The notes below the pieces were generated by a model that did not search any database, had not been told where the DNA came from, and saw only the letters and a list, made by a program, of their open reading frames with translations. Positions 25,460 to 36,412 of a stretch of 64,000 nucleotides of DNA are shown here, piece by piece (position 1 is the first letter of the stretch; each line of letters begins with the position of its first letter). Source of the DNA: Ochotona curzoniae (Eukaryota; Chordata; Mammalia; Lagomorpha; Ochotonidae). Position numbers and translations under genes: made by a program. The stretch spans positions 27,990,001-28,054,000 of the forward strand of contig NW_024464918.1 in the NCBI RefSeq assembly GCF_017591425.1. Reading direction: 5' to 3'.

Positions 25460-25789
25460 TTTTTAAAGGTTTATTTGTTTGAGAGGCCAAGGGACAGATG
25501 GTGAGAGAGAGAGCAAGAGCGAGAAGGAGGGATGACCTTCCATCCTCTGATTCACTCCCCAAGTGGCACAGTTACCAGGACATGCCAGGTTCAAGGTGGA
25601 AGCCAGGCACTCCGCATAGGTCCCCCACACGGATGGCAGAGAACAGAGCACAGCGAGACATCTGCCTGGTTTCCCAGGCTCGCGTGCAGGAAACTGGACT
25701 GGAAGTGGAGTGGCTGGACTTAAACTAGCACTCAAGGGGTGCTGGTGTCCCATGCCGCAGCTGAACCTGTTACACCACAATGCCAGTCC
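25460..25789 (-). mobile_element. Older CSINE-type SINE, near full length
   Basis: Tail TTTAAAGGTTTATTTG, an expanded GAGAGA segment, CTCCCCAAGTGGCAC, then a diverged middle and the head CCACAATGCCAGTCC. The middle (ACGGATGGCAGAGAACAG) is of the older type. Frames on both strands (76-105 codons) are SINE-derived. Confidence 0.85.
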
Positions 25790-25924
25790 TTACAATAATT
25801 GTTAACATTAGTAGCAGGCTCTGTTTAAATCATAGAATATCTCAAGGAAAATAAGGAAGTTTTGAATTCTGTATATTCTTTGATTCACACGAAACTGTCA
25901 CGACTGTCTAAAGAGCAAATATTA

Positions 25925-26258
25925 AGGCCAGGTGACATAGCCTAGTGGCTAAACCCTTGCTTTGCATGCACTGGGATCCCATATGGGTACTGGTTCTTTT
26001 CCCTGCTGTTCCACTTTCCTTCCAGCTCCCTGCTTGTGGCCTGGGAAAACAGTCGAGGATGCCTCAAAGCCTTGGGACCCTGCACCTGTTTGGGAGACCC
26101 GGAAGAAGTTGGTGGCTCCCGGATTTGGATTGGTTCAGCTCCAGCCATTGTGGTCACTTAGGGAGTGAACCAGCAGATGGAAGACCTTTTTCTCTCTCTC
26201 TGCTTCTCTCTGTAAATCTGCCTTTCCAATGAAAATAAATACATATTTTAAAAATTTC
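25925..26258 (+). mobile_element. CSINE-type SINE, full length
   Basis: Runs from the head AGGCCAGGTGACATAGCC with TAGTGGCTAAA (box-A-like) through GATCCCATATGGGTACTGGT, TTGGGACCCTGCACC, AGGGAGTGAACCAGCAGATG and the tail CCAATGAAAATAAATAC. Opposite orientation to the SINE 135 bp upstream, so the pair could form an imperfect inverted repeat if transcribed. Confidence 0.95.
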
Positions 26259-27694
26259 ATAAAAAGCAATGCCAACCTATTAGAAATTTAAAATCTAGCC
26301 AAAAAAATGCACAATTAAATTAAAATCTGACATATCTGAACTATGTATTTTCAAAGCTATTCTTTGTAATTTTGGCATTTTTCCTTATTTCTGTTAGGAG
26401 GAAATGAATGAGATAGAATCATAAATAGAAGATATTATGTTTCTTGCTAGGCTAAATGGAGTAAGAAAAGACCTACATTTATGCTCATGTCTCCACCTGT
26501 ACGCCTGCAATGTAGCAAAATTATTCACCTTATCAAATTGTGTATTTATAAGGCATTATACTTAGTAAACATAATTGCTCTGTTAACTCCAATAGAGAAT
26601 TTAAACTTTAAGACTGCTTGACCCTAAAAGAAAGGAATGTATTTGCAATTGTATATGGTATGTCCATCCTGCAGTGACTACTACCACATTTTTGAGTTAT
26701 AGAGAAACATACCTTCTTTAGGACTGCTATTTGTTTGCAAGGCAGATACCAGACTACATGAGTGACCCGTGGGTACGATGGGTGACTGCCTACATTCAGT
26801 CCCCCTGTGTGGGACAATGGAAATAATCTGAGCAATGTGCTATAAATTATCTTCCATTTTATTGAGTAAGGAGAGGAACTCTTAGCATAATCTCATTTCT
26901 GCATAGCTGGTAGCAGTGAAATAATATCTACAAACTGACCAGAATATGAATCTATAAAATAAACCTTAATTAGTATACATGGAAACGTGTTAGGGAGACC
27001 GCATTAAAAAGGGGTCTTAAAATGTGTTTGAGGCTTGCTTTTCCGAGATTGTTCTGAGGTTTTCCACTTAGTCCACCAAAAGAAGAAGTAAAGGAAAGAA
27101 ATACAAATCACTTTTTTTTTTAATTTACCTATTTTTATCCAAAATTAAGAACAAATAGTAAAGGCAAAATACTTTGTTTTGTCAGTTTGCTACAATGCTA
27201 AGCTCTGATGCAACATGTTATAGTCCTTTAAATGTTTTGAAGAGCTTCTGAATCTACTGATTCCACTGATTATAGAAATCATATATATGTGTATTTGTAT
27301 GTGCTTTCTTTGCTAATGAAATTTATGCTTAGAGCTGATAGTCTTAATTTGATCTCCTGTTTTATGAAGAGATTAGATTTTATAAAGTAGTTATTTTACT
27401 TTGTGATTTTCCTTTCTATTTACAGGTATTTCTGGGAATAATTTTAATTTTGGATATTTTAGAATAGGATTTTAATTCTGCATAATGTTATTTTTTTCGT
27501 ATTTGAAATTTTTCAGCGTCAATGAAAAGCTTAAGATTTTAACTGTTAGACTGCCTTGCATGCGCTGAATTGGCATGCAGTATAAAAAATAAAGCTTAGA
27601 TGATTGAGCATACTCCCTGAAGGAATAGCCTCGTAGTTTTCTCGTCATTAAAATCTCTAACCTATGTGAGAACCACACAACCCAAGTGTAATGA
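26259..27694. other. Unassigned AT-rich sequence
   Basis: Short frames only; nothing recognised. Confidence 0.5.
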
Positions 27695-28008
27695 CCTATT
27701 TATGTAATTGGAAATGGAGAGAGACAACAGGAAGATGTCTTCCATCTGCTGATTGCCTCCCCATGTGCCCACAGCAGCTGGGCTGGTTCTGCCTGTAGCC
27801 GGGACACTAGGGCCTAACTCAGAGTATGGGTGAGTATGGGTTTCCATTGCAGATGGCAGAGACCCATCTAGTTGAACCCATATGTCTCCCTGGGTACAAG
27901 TTATATTGAAGGAAGACCAGGAAATAATATATCAGGGCTTGAGCTCAGGTACTTGGATACTAGATCTGGGCATCTCGAGTTACAAGTTGGTTTGCCAGAC
28001 ACCTACCC
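27695..28008 (-). mobile_element. Older CSINE-type SINE
   Basis: CTTCCATCTGCTGATTGCC, GATGGCAGAGACCCATC and the older middle with a tandem GAGTATGGGT duplication (27823-27841). The head ends near GGTTTGCCAGACACC. Strongly diverged. Confidence 0.7.
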
Positions 28009-28528
28009 AGAGAAGCACAAAATTTTTACATTAGATGTAATAACTAGTTAAAAAGAAATTCCTGCAATTTGGATGTTTTAGAGATAAAATAATGAAGCTA
28101 CGGGATACCATAGAGATAGTTCGGTAGCGGGAACAGTGGTAGCGGTTTGGATCTCCTCATTCGTAGCTTCTCTTGCTGTTCTCATTAGGTTTGGCTTACA
28201 GAGTCGTCAGGCTGTTTTGCACACAGTCATTACTAGGCCTGCGGATTTCAAGGAAGAAATTGAACTCATCTCTTGTAAACAGACTTCATGTGTTTTGCGT
28301 TCTGAATGATTGGATGATCTGATCTCAGACATTTTTTCCTGTGCTATTAAAGGAACTGAGAGAGTAACAAAAATTTGCTATTCAAACACTTCTGTCTTTC
28401 TCAATATCAGTACTGATTGCTCAGTGATTTTTATTTGTAATGATATACATTTTTAACTGAAAGCATATGTATTCATTCAACAATCTTTTGATGTTAATCC
28501 ACAGTCTTTTTACAGATTAATTAATTAC
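28009..28528. other. Unassigned sequence
   Basis: Nothing recognised. Confidence 0.5.
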
Positions 28529-28862
28529 TTTTTAAAAAAGATTTATTTATTTTTATTGGCAAGCCAGATACACAGAGAGAAGGAGAAACGGAGAGGAAGA
28601 TTTTTCATCTGCTGGCTCACTCCCAAGTGACCGCAATGTCCAGAACTGAGCTGATTCAAATCCAGGAGCCAGGAGCTTTTTCCAGGGTTCTGACATAGGT
28701 CCAGGGTCCCAAGGCTTTGGGCCATCCTCAGCTGCTTTTCAAGGCCACAAGTAGGGGGCAGGAAGGGAAGTGGAGCAGCCAGGATATGAACCAGAAACCC
28801 ATACGGGGTCCTGGTGGTTGCAAGACGAGGACTTCAGCCACTAGGCTACCGTGCTGGGCCCA
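28529..28862 (-). mobile_element. CSINE-type SINE, full length
   Basis: Tail TTTTTAAAAAAGATTTATTT, GAGAGGAAGATTTTTCATC, CAGGGTCCCAAGGCTTTGG, CTTCAGCCACTAGGCTACC and the head terminus CGTGCTGGGCCCA. All landmarks are in order with moderate divergence. Confidence 0.95.
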
Positions 28863-29449
28863 GTTCACAGTCTTAAAACTAAAATAATTCTAATGTAAAT
28901 TCTCATTTTAGAACTAGTATGTTCCTAGAATAAAGTCAGATTATTGATGAGTTTTTTAAGTTTCTCTAAAGTGGAATAGAAAAAAAAAATCTGTGAATTA
29001 AATGGAATGAGAATTTGTAGTAGTCCTACAATTTTATCAAAAATTAATTCTTACTTTGCGAATTACATGGGCTTTTTCCTAATAAAGTGTCCTTTATTTT
29101 TATACTCAAAATTTTGTTGACTGACATTACTGAAGGTAATATGTATTCATAGCAAGTAGATGAAAGGATGAAGAATCTGGCCAGCGTAATATACAAGAGA
29201 AAGGACATTTTATTGATTCTACTTGAAGTAACTAAGCACAAACAGAAACAAGAAAATTGGTTTAAAAGAAAAATCTGTTTTTCTGTGTTACCAATTTTCG
29301 TTTTTCCAAGGAAAATATTCAAAGACTATCACCTCTCTTTGCATTTTACTAAAAAATAAATATCCATAGCATGAAACAAATGGGTGTACACCACATAGCC
29401 ATTCTCGGGCCTCCTGATGGTTGCTGTGCTGGGATGGGGTGACCGAGGG
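28863..29449. other. Unassigned AT-rich sequence
   Basis: A 92-codon minus-strand frame and a 63-codon plus-strand frame, with no recognisable domain. Confidence 0.5.
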
Positions 29450-29757
29450 TGGTATTCAGAGTGAGCCATAGCCCATCTGGGGCTGCCGTGGTTACATCTA
29501 ACTGACCGGCTCCTGATCCAGCTAATTTGTCTGAGAAAGAAGCAGAAGGTGGCCCACATGCCTGGTCCCCTGCCCACATGTGGGCAGTCTGGACGATGTT
29601 CCCGGCTTATGGCCTTGGTGCAGCTCAGCTCTGGCTGCTGTGGCCATTTGGCAAATTAACCAGCAGATGCAAGATCTCTCTCCCCAGTTTCTCTCCCCAG
29701 TTTTGTCCCTCTCTGTGTAATTCTGCCTTTCATATAAGTAAATTTAAAAAAAAAAAC
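29450..29757 (+). mobile_element. Older SINE with A-tail
   Basis: The 3' half is clear: GCAGAAGGTGGCCCACATG, GGTGCAGCTCAGCTCTGG, AATTAACCAGCAGATGCAAG and the tail TAAATTTAAAAAAAAAAACC. The head half is diverged and its start is uncertain. A small tandem duplication (CTCTCCCCAGTTT twice) lies at 29678-29703. Confidence 0.8.
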
Positions 29758-31499
29758 CCAGAAATTAAAATCTAACTGACCTAATTTTCTCTCTGTGTCC
29801 TTAGCTTAGTGTGTTTTTCTGTTTGTCTTGTCTGCATCTAGAAATAGATACAACCACATCGATGAAGAACTCTGAATTCCACAGGAAGTTTCTGACCTTC
29901 CTAAGCAAAACTTCAAAGATATACCCTTTCCAGTTTGTCAGTGATTACATTTTTCATTATATGTGCTTACTGCCAGTTCTAAAAATATTGGAGTGTCTGA
30001 GGAAAGGGTGAAAGAATTTTTAACAACCTCAAAATGAATTTTTTTCATGCTGCTTTCTCTCTAGGCAGAGAACAGAGTTTCAGAATAAAAGGAATGTTTT
30101 ATTTAGATTAAGATGAAAAAGAAGTTTTGGCTCCTGAATATGTTACACACAAACCTTTTGTGTTTATCGGAAGAACTATTAGTAGAATGAGTTTTGGTAG
30201 AATGACCTTTAGTTTTAATACTGTCTTTTATTTCATGAAATTACATAGTGGATCCTTTATCTAAAGGTGGATAATACTTAAATCTTTTTATTTTACTATG
30301 GCGATTATCCAACTTTTCCGTGTTGCAAATGCCAGTTTCTAAAAATTACTGGTTTCAGGGTGTGAGTAGAAAATGGAGGGAACAGTACCTGCGCAATCCG
30401 CTCTGAGGATTATGCTCTTATTAGACTGTGTTCGTTGGAGGGATGGGGTGAGGCGGAAGTCATGCAAACACCTTTCTGATTTCATCCTTTCCCAACTAGA
30501 ATTATTCACAATTTATTCAGCTTATTGGAGGATTGTTATAAATGTTACGATGGATTTTTTTCTTCCGCAGTTTAAAAGAGACTTCGTTTTACCAGTAATT
30601 CTAAAACATCTTTTTGAATAAAACTTAAATTTATACAGAATCTTAGTCATTTATTATTTCTGTGTCATTTGCATGAAATTGAACTTTACATGATTTTCTG
30701 TGCTTGTGCGTAAATGGTTCTTGGCTCTGTATATACAGTTTTCCTTAAACTTGTGACTTTTCCTGATTGTGTTAGATAGTTCAAAGTGATTTCATATACT
30801 TCTGTTTCAAATGCTTCCACATTGTATATATCATAGACTAGAAACTGGTAATAAAGTACTAATTTACACTTATGAACAATATCGTTTAATGAAGTACTTA
30901 GTACATGTACACGTGTGTGAGTATAGAGAGAAGTGAGAAATAATGAGAGATGGAGAGAGATTATATTTTAGTGGACTTATTTTTCATTATCTGTTGTGAC
31001 ATTTTTATCATGCAAACCCCCAAAACCTATATTATTTAACCCCAACTCTAATCTTACCATTCTTTGCATGTTTTCATTTTCTTCTCTAAAGAGTCTGAGA
31101 TGGTATCTGACTTGATAGGGTGGTCACACTGAGAGGACACTCCCTGATGCCTTCAGCACACTTACTGAAGTCTAGGAAGACACTGATTTGCCATTGAAAA
31201 GTCACCATCCTCTCTTTCTATTAAACATTTCTCAAGTAGTTACCACCTCTAATATTTTTGCTTTAGAACACAAAGAATCCTATCTCACTGAATTCTACTT
31301 AAAAATTTAGTGTGTTTCCATTAAGGACACTTTGAGGCTTTAGTAATTCACATTATTTACAAGATGGCAAAGGATGTGCCATTTCCTAATGACAACTATT
31401 TAAAAGTGAATTGTAAAATTCTCTTTCTTCTGTAGGAATTAAGGGCTACCCTTGGCTCTCCCTTCCTAAGGGAAGAATGTGTGCAAAGAAGCAATGACT
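29758..31499. other. Unassigned AT-rich sequence
   Basis: Short frames only (82 codons at 30373-30621). No repeat recognised. Confidence 0.5.
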
Positions 31500-31700
31500 T
31501 GATGAACTAACAAGTAGAGTGGCAAGATCACCGCCTCATCAGTGGAATTTCATTCCAACAACACAGTCGGGTCCTTTTCCAAGGCTCCAACTTCCAACAT
31601 CGTAATTGGATTAAATTCCATTAACCCATTAACAAAACACTGTAGCAACAAAGTTTTCACTGGGTGACCTTTGTGAGGACACTCAAACCACTATCCAAAG
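31500..31700 (-). repeat. Ancient interspersed repeat, same type as 17870-18140
   Basis: ATCACCGCCTCATCAGTGG, CCAAGGCTCCAACTTCCAAC, GTAATTGGATTAAATTCC and TGAGGACACTCAAACCACTA are in the order of a common old mammalian repeat read antisense. Diverged and non-coding. Confidence 0.45.
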
Positions 31701-33384
31701 AGCCAGCATACACTGTGTAGGTGTAACATTGTGAAGAGAAAGGACATAGAGAAAACAACACAAGAGCCAGATTTGTGCTGTGTGGGTAGACGTGTCCCAG
31801 CTAGCTCTGGGTCACAGTGCTCCTTGCTTCTGTAGTGTGAGCACTTCCACCAGCAATGCTCTTAAGCTACTTGTTGTCTGATAGCTAGTTGCCCAAATTC
31901 CTGAAATTTTAGCACTTAGTTCCTTTGAACATATAGGAAGTAACGGTATATACCACTGACTGCTGTTTTGAGATGTGATCTGTTGTGTTTGCTATTGTAT
32001 TATCAGTGGAATCTTTAGTAACTGAGTATCTTAGGAAGATATCCTACCGATACCATAGGTTTTTAGTATTATGTAGCAAGTAATATAGTGACCTCAGAAC
32101 TGCTCCTGCCCCTGGCAGTGCAGCCGCAGTTGCCAGCTGTCCTCCTGACTTGGATGCTGTTTGGCACTGGGGAGTGCTGACTCTTGTAAATAAAGATTGG
32201 CGCCTCATTGATTCTAGGAGTGTAGTAACCACTGTCTCTTCTTTTTCTCCTTTTTCATTTTCTTCTCTATTTCCATGTTGCCATTCTACTGCCCATCACA
32301 CTTTTCACTCCTCATTCCATTTTTTTTTTAGCTTCTCATCGGTTGTATAATTTGAAAACTCATAATCTATTTTACTATTTTTTTTCACTCATCAGCTGAG
32401 ATAGCAGAAGAGATGGTTTATTGTACATGTGGTACACTTGCTTGCGACTAAGAACAAAATTATTCCAGAATGTCAGACGCCCAGGCTAGAGGGCCATCAG
32501 GGACTGTTTTGGTGTTGGCTACGTGGGTCTTATGTGTGGTCTCAGGAACCCATCAGTCATGAAAGTTTCAGATCATTTGAGAAGCAAATTGTAAAGCCTC
32601 CAGTGTGTGTCCAGAAGCCCTGCCCTGATGTTTATTACTGTTTTGTTATTCTCAGGGGAGGGATATGATATTTTCACTTCCTCAAAATTACAGGTAAGCT
32701 CAGAGCATACCAATTCCCTTTCTCTGAAACAAGCTTCCATGTTTGTTTGGCATGCTTTACTTTATACAAGTGTTATCTGTTTCTATTATGTATGGATGCT
32801 GCTACTTAATGTCTTACATCTTTTTCATGGAAATTGACCTAACCATCTGTTAATATGCAGACTTTTTTCTTTGTGTAACTACTATGTACATTTCCTGTAT
32901 AAGTTCAATTTTAGTTTTTATTATCCTGTGATGTTTGGCAGTCACTGAGTTAACTTGTATGGCTCTTTATTTTAGTAAGCGTAGTTTCTTTGTTAACCTA
33001 GATCACGATTCTTCAGATCTCTGAGCTATGCAGAAACTTCACTGAGTTCATGAGAAATTGAATTACAATATTTTTATTTTGTTGCAAACCTTTTTGTTTA
33101 AATCCACATATCATTTTTCTATTAGGTCCATCTGACATGGCCATTTTGAAGTTACTCAAAGTGTGTATTTCTTTATGTTCTTTACAACATAGTTTCTTTT
33201 CTGAAAGTCTTCATTGCTAGGGGAAACTTTAACTAGTGTTTTTTCTTGTTTGATTTCTACCAGTTTATATACTCTAGTGCTGTAAGTAGTTTTAATTTAA
33301 CCTCCAACAATCAATTGGCTTCCTTTATTTTCTGATATCTAATCAGCTAGATAAGCCAAACCACCTGGTACTGTTGCCACATAG
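31701..33384. other. Unassigned sequence
   Basis: No gene or named repeat. Frames are 62-79 codons and two overlap on the plus strand (32429-32837) without a recognised domain. Confidence 0.5.
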
Positions 33385-33692
33385 GCTAACAGAACGGAAT
33401 AGAAGCAGTAGAATTAAACCACACATCTATAACCAACTACTCTGACAAATGACTGGAATCAATCCCCAGGTAAAGGAGAGTCTTTGAGACAAATGGTGCT
33501 GGGAAAATTGAATGTGCACTTGCACAAGTTTGAAATAAGACTCCTAACATAGTTTCTACAAAAATAACTCGCAATGGATTGGGGGAACACGTCGAAGAAG
33601 TTCTGCAAAACATTGGCATTGCAAAAAGCTTCTTGGAAAGGGCCCCAGAGACAAATGCAATAAAAGTCAAAATACAGGGTTAATTGTTTTTG
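33385..33692 (+). mobile_element. LINE-1 ORF2 fragment (C-terminal third)
   Basis: AACGGAATAGAAGCAGTAG, CACACATCTATAACCAACTA, AATGGTGCTGGGAAAATTG, ACATTGGCATTGCAAAAAGC and GGGCCCCAGAGACAAATGC follow L1 ORF2 downstream of the RT domain. Decayed, with no open frame in the sense direction. Confidence 0.9.
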
Positions 33693-34992
33693 GGAGGGGG
33701 TCAAGCTTGGCTAGGCCATGAGACCTCTTGTGTGGTCACATAGCAGTCTAGGTGCTTCTGAAAAGGTGTTTTGTAGACATGTTGGCATTTATCATGTGTC
33801 AACAGTAAGGAAAGGAGATCACCAACCGTGGTATCAGTGGGGTGTTAATTAAGGGAAGGTGTTTTCCCTTTGCCTGGAACAAAGATGCCTCAAGACTGCA
33901 TCACGGAAACCCTGCCCCACCCAGTTCCCTGCCTCTTCCTGCCACCCAGACTTCACACTTGACATGCTTTGCATTTGCTTGATCCCATTTTCTTAAATCA
34001 GTCCATCCATTAGTTGATTAATTTCTATTTTTATTAATAGGCTATATCTATAGTGTTTTCATTTTGTTAACTCTGTTTCTATGGAAGCTATGACAAACTT
34101 TGGTGTCAGGAAAAGAGATCCTGCTGAAACAGTTGACCCTTTCATTAATAAACACAGGCTGGGAGAGTTTTGAAGTGTGTAGTAGAAAAATCCTGGCTTG
34201 CTTGAAAGAAAGCAGTGGAAAGGTTGGCACCATGGAGATTCTGATAAGGGCTCAGAAAAAGGGGAAATTCAGGCAGAAGGGTCTGGCGTGATGAACCCAT
34301 GAGCTAAGAGGGAGTTGGGGTGGCTGGCTGTCCCCAGACGCTGAGGAAAGGCATGGAACAGTTTTGCCTTCAAGGCCCTCAGAGTAAATGTCTGCTGAGC
34401 CCTTCACCATGCACTCTTGGCCTCCAGCACTCTGAGCCAACCACATTCTCTTATTAAGCCTCCAGATTTGTGGTATTGCTTCCCAGGGACATTGGTGCAT
34501 ATCCTTTGCCACTTCCCAGAAGACAAAAGAATTCTGTGACAGAAACACTGTTGAAAGCCACATAAGCTTATTCTAGCCCTCATGCTGCCTTCAGGCAGTG
34601 TGAGTTCCGCATTATTCCACAACAAAATAAGAAGCCGTTATAGTCATGATTCTGCATCCCCTAAAACTGAAAAAAAGTGCAATTAGACATAATGTGAAAA
34701 TAATCTGTAATTGAAATAATCAAAATTTAAAGGCAGTACATTCATAATGAAATGTCAGATATAATACAATTTAGGGAGCCGGGAGGATTATATCTGTCTT
34801 TGTCTTGCTGATAACACTAACAATATATTTTTTTGTTGTTGTTTAGACTGAGAATAATGTTTTAGAACTGAAGTATGTTTTTGTTATGAAGTCCAGTAGA
34901 CCAGTTGTTAGAAAATTAGATGAAAATGTTATTGATACCAGTTTGCCCCTATAGGGAATTAACAGAGAAACATCATAAATATAACCATCCTT
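33693..34992. other. Unassigned sequence
   Basis: GC-richer block at 34250-34620 with overlapping minus-strand frames of 73 and 103 codons. The texture suggests a decayed LTR or transposon, but I cannot name it. Confidence 0.4.
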
Positions 34993-35291
34993 AGGGGCTA
35001 CTGTGTGGCCCAGTGTTAAACTGTCAGTTGGTGATGCCTGTATCCTGTATGCAAGAGCTTGGATTGAAGTATTAGCATCACTCCTAACTCCAACTTGATG
35101 CTGACTTTAATTCTAGGAGGCAGCACCAATGAAGAAGACCCAGAAAAAGCTCATCGCTCCAGGCTTCAGCTTTGGCCATGTGGCCAGCTGGGGAGAGAAC
35201 CAGTAGAAGGAAGATGTTTCTCTCCTCTCTGTAGATTGCTTCTTCTTTCTGCAAATCTGATTTTCCAACAAAAAGGGAAGCTGAAAAAATG
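34993..35291 (+). mobile_element. Older CSINE-type SINE
   Basis: Head AGGGGCTACTGTGTGGCCCA, body GAAGAAGACCCAGAAAAAGC, AGCTGGGGAGAGAACCAG and tail GATTTTCCAACAAAAAGGG. About 30-40 bases of the middle are missing. Confidence 0.75.
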
Positions 35292-36095
35292 ATTATTCTA
35301 AACTGAGCACATTGTAGGCTTTTGATACGTGGAGGTGATAATTGTGATTATAAAGTGGTCTCCATGTCAGTGAATCCATTGTTAGAATTGTTTAACTTCA
35401 AATGGAAAACCCTGAAGGAGAGCACCTGTCATTTTCTATTTTAGAGTATAACTTACATGGTCCCCAGATGTGTAAGGAGTTCATAAAATAAGAAACCTAA
35501 TAATAGTCATGATGAAGATTCTTTAATTAGTTTTAATAACTAATGATTATCATGTTCTTAAGCCAGAGTAAAGTGTTGCTGCCTGATGAGGAAGGTTAAA
35601 GGAAATATTCCCACACTTTCCATATTCTATGTAAAATAAACACCGCATTGATGATTCAAGAGCAATATTATTTTTTTTGGCTTCCAATATAATTGATAAG
35701 CACCCTTGATCAGTAACTCAGATATTTAGCAGTTTGTGTTTTTGAAAGAAGTATGAAAATAGTTGCTTCCATGTTTATTAAACAGAGACACATATAAGGA
35801 TATATTTTTGTATCTTTCAGTCACAAGGTTTCTTTCCATGCCCATTATGGAATGCATGTATGAATAACGTAGGAAATTTTTCCTTATAACAAATTTGATT
35901 TCAAAGAGAATTCGTATTTCCAAGAGCAGCCCATAAAATGTAAGTGGTATTGTGTTCACTGTGAATTCTATAAATAATAATCCTAGTTGTTTCACAGTTT
36001 TGGTTTATACCTTTCCTTTTAGTTGATATTAATTGGTAATAATTGCTAATATTGGTTGTAATTTCACAGTTTAAAGAACGAGGATAATAGTAATT
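35292..36095. other. Unassigned AT-rich sequence
   Basis: Nothing recognised; an 89-codon minus-strand frame has no domain. Confidence 0.5.
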
Positions 36096-36412
36096 AACAC
36101 AGACAGGAGTAGGATAGAGGAGGAAGAGGGTGGGGGAGATTAATGAACAGGCACAAAGTGATATTAGATGAGAATGATTTCTGGTGTTCTCAGCAGAGTC
36201 AGGTGACCACAGTTAATAACATTGTCTTGCATACTATGAAATATTATGAAATTCCAGATTTGGAATGTGTTCAACATAAAGCAGTGACAAATGCTCAAGG
36301 CAAGGTATCTGTTCAATGACATGACTGGTCATTACAGAATGTATACACTGTGCCCCATAAACATGTGTCTTTATTATGGTACCAGTAGACCTAAAACTAT
36401 TTTTAAAAAATC
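36096..36412 (+). mobile_element. L1 3' UTR fragment
   Basis: A G-rich opening (GAGGGTGGGGGAGATTAATG), then TTTCTGGTGTTCTCAGCAG, GACCACAGTTAATAACATTG, TGTATACACTGTGCCCCATA and TGTCTTTATTATGG. This is the known order of an old mammalian L1 3' UTR. Confidence 0.8.

Noticed and set aside
25498..25780. Frames of 63-105 codons on both strands
   Set aside because: Entirely inside a SINE. The same SINE-derived peptide phrases recur at 26 kb, 43 kb, 47 kb, 49 kb, 52 kb and 61 kb.
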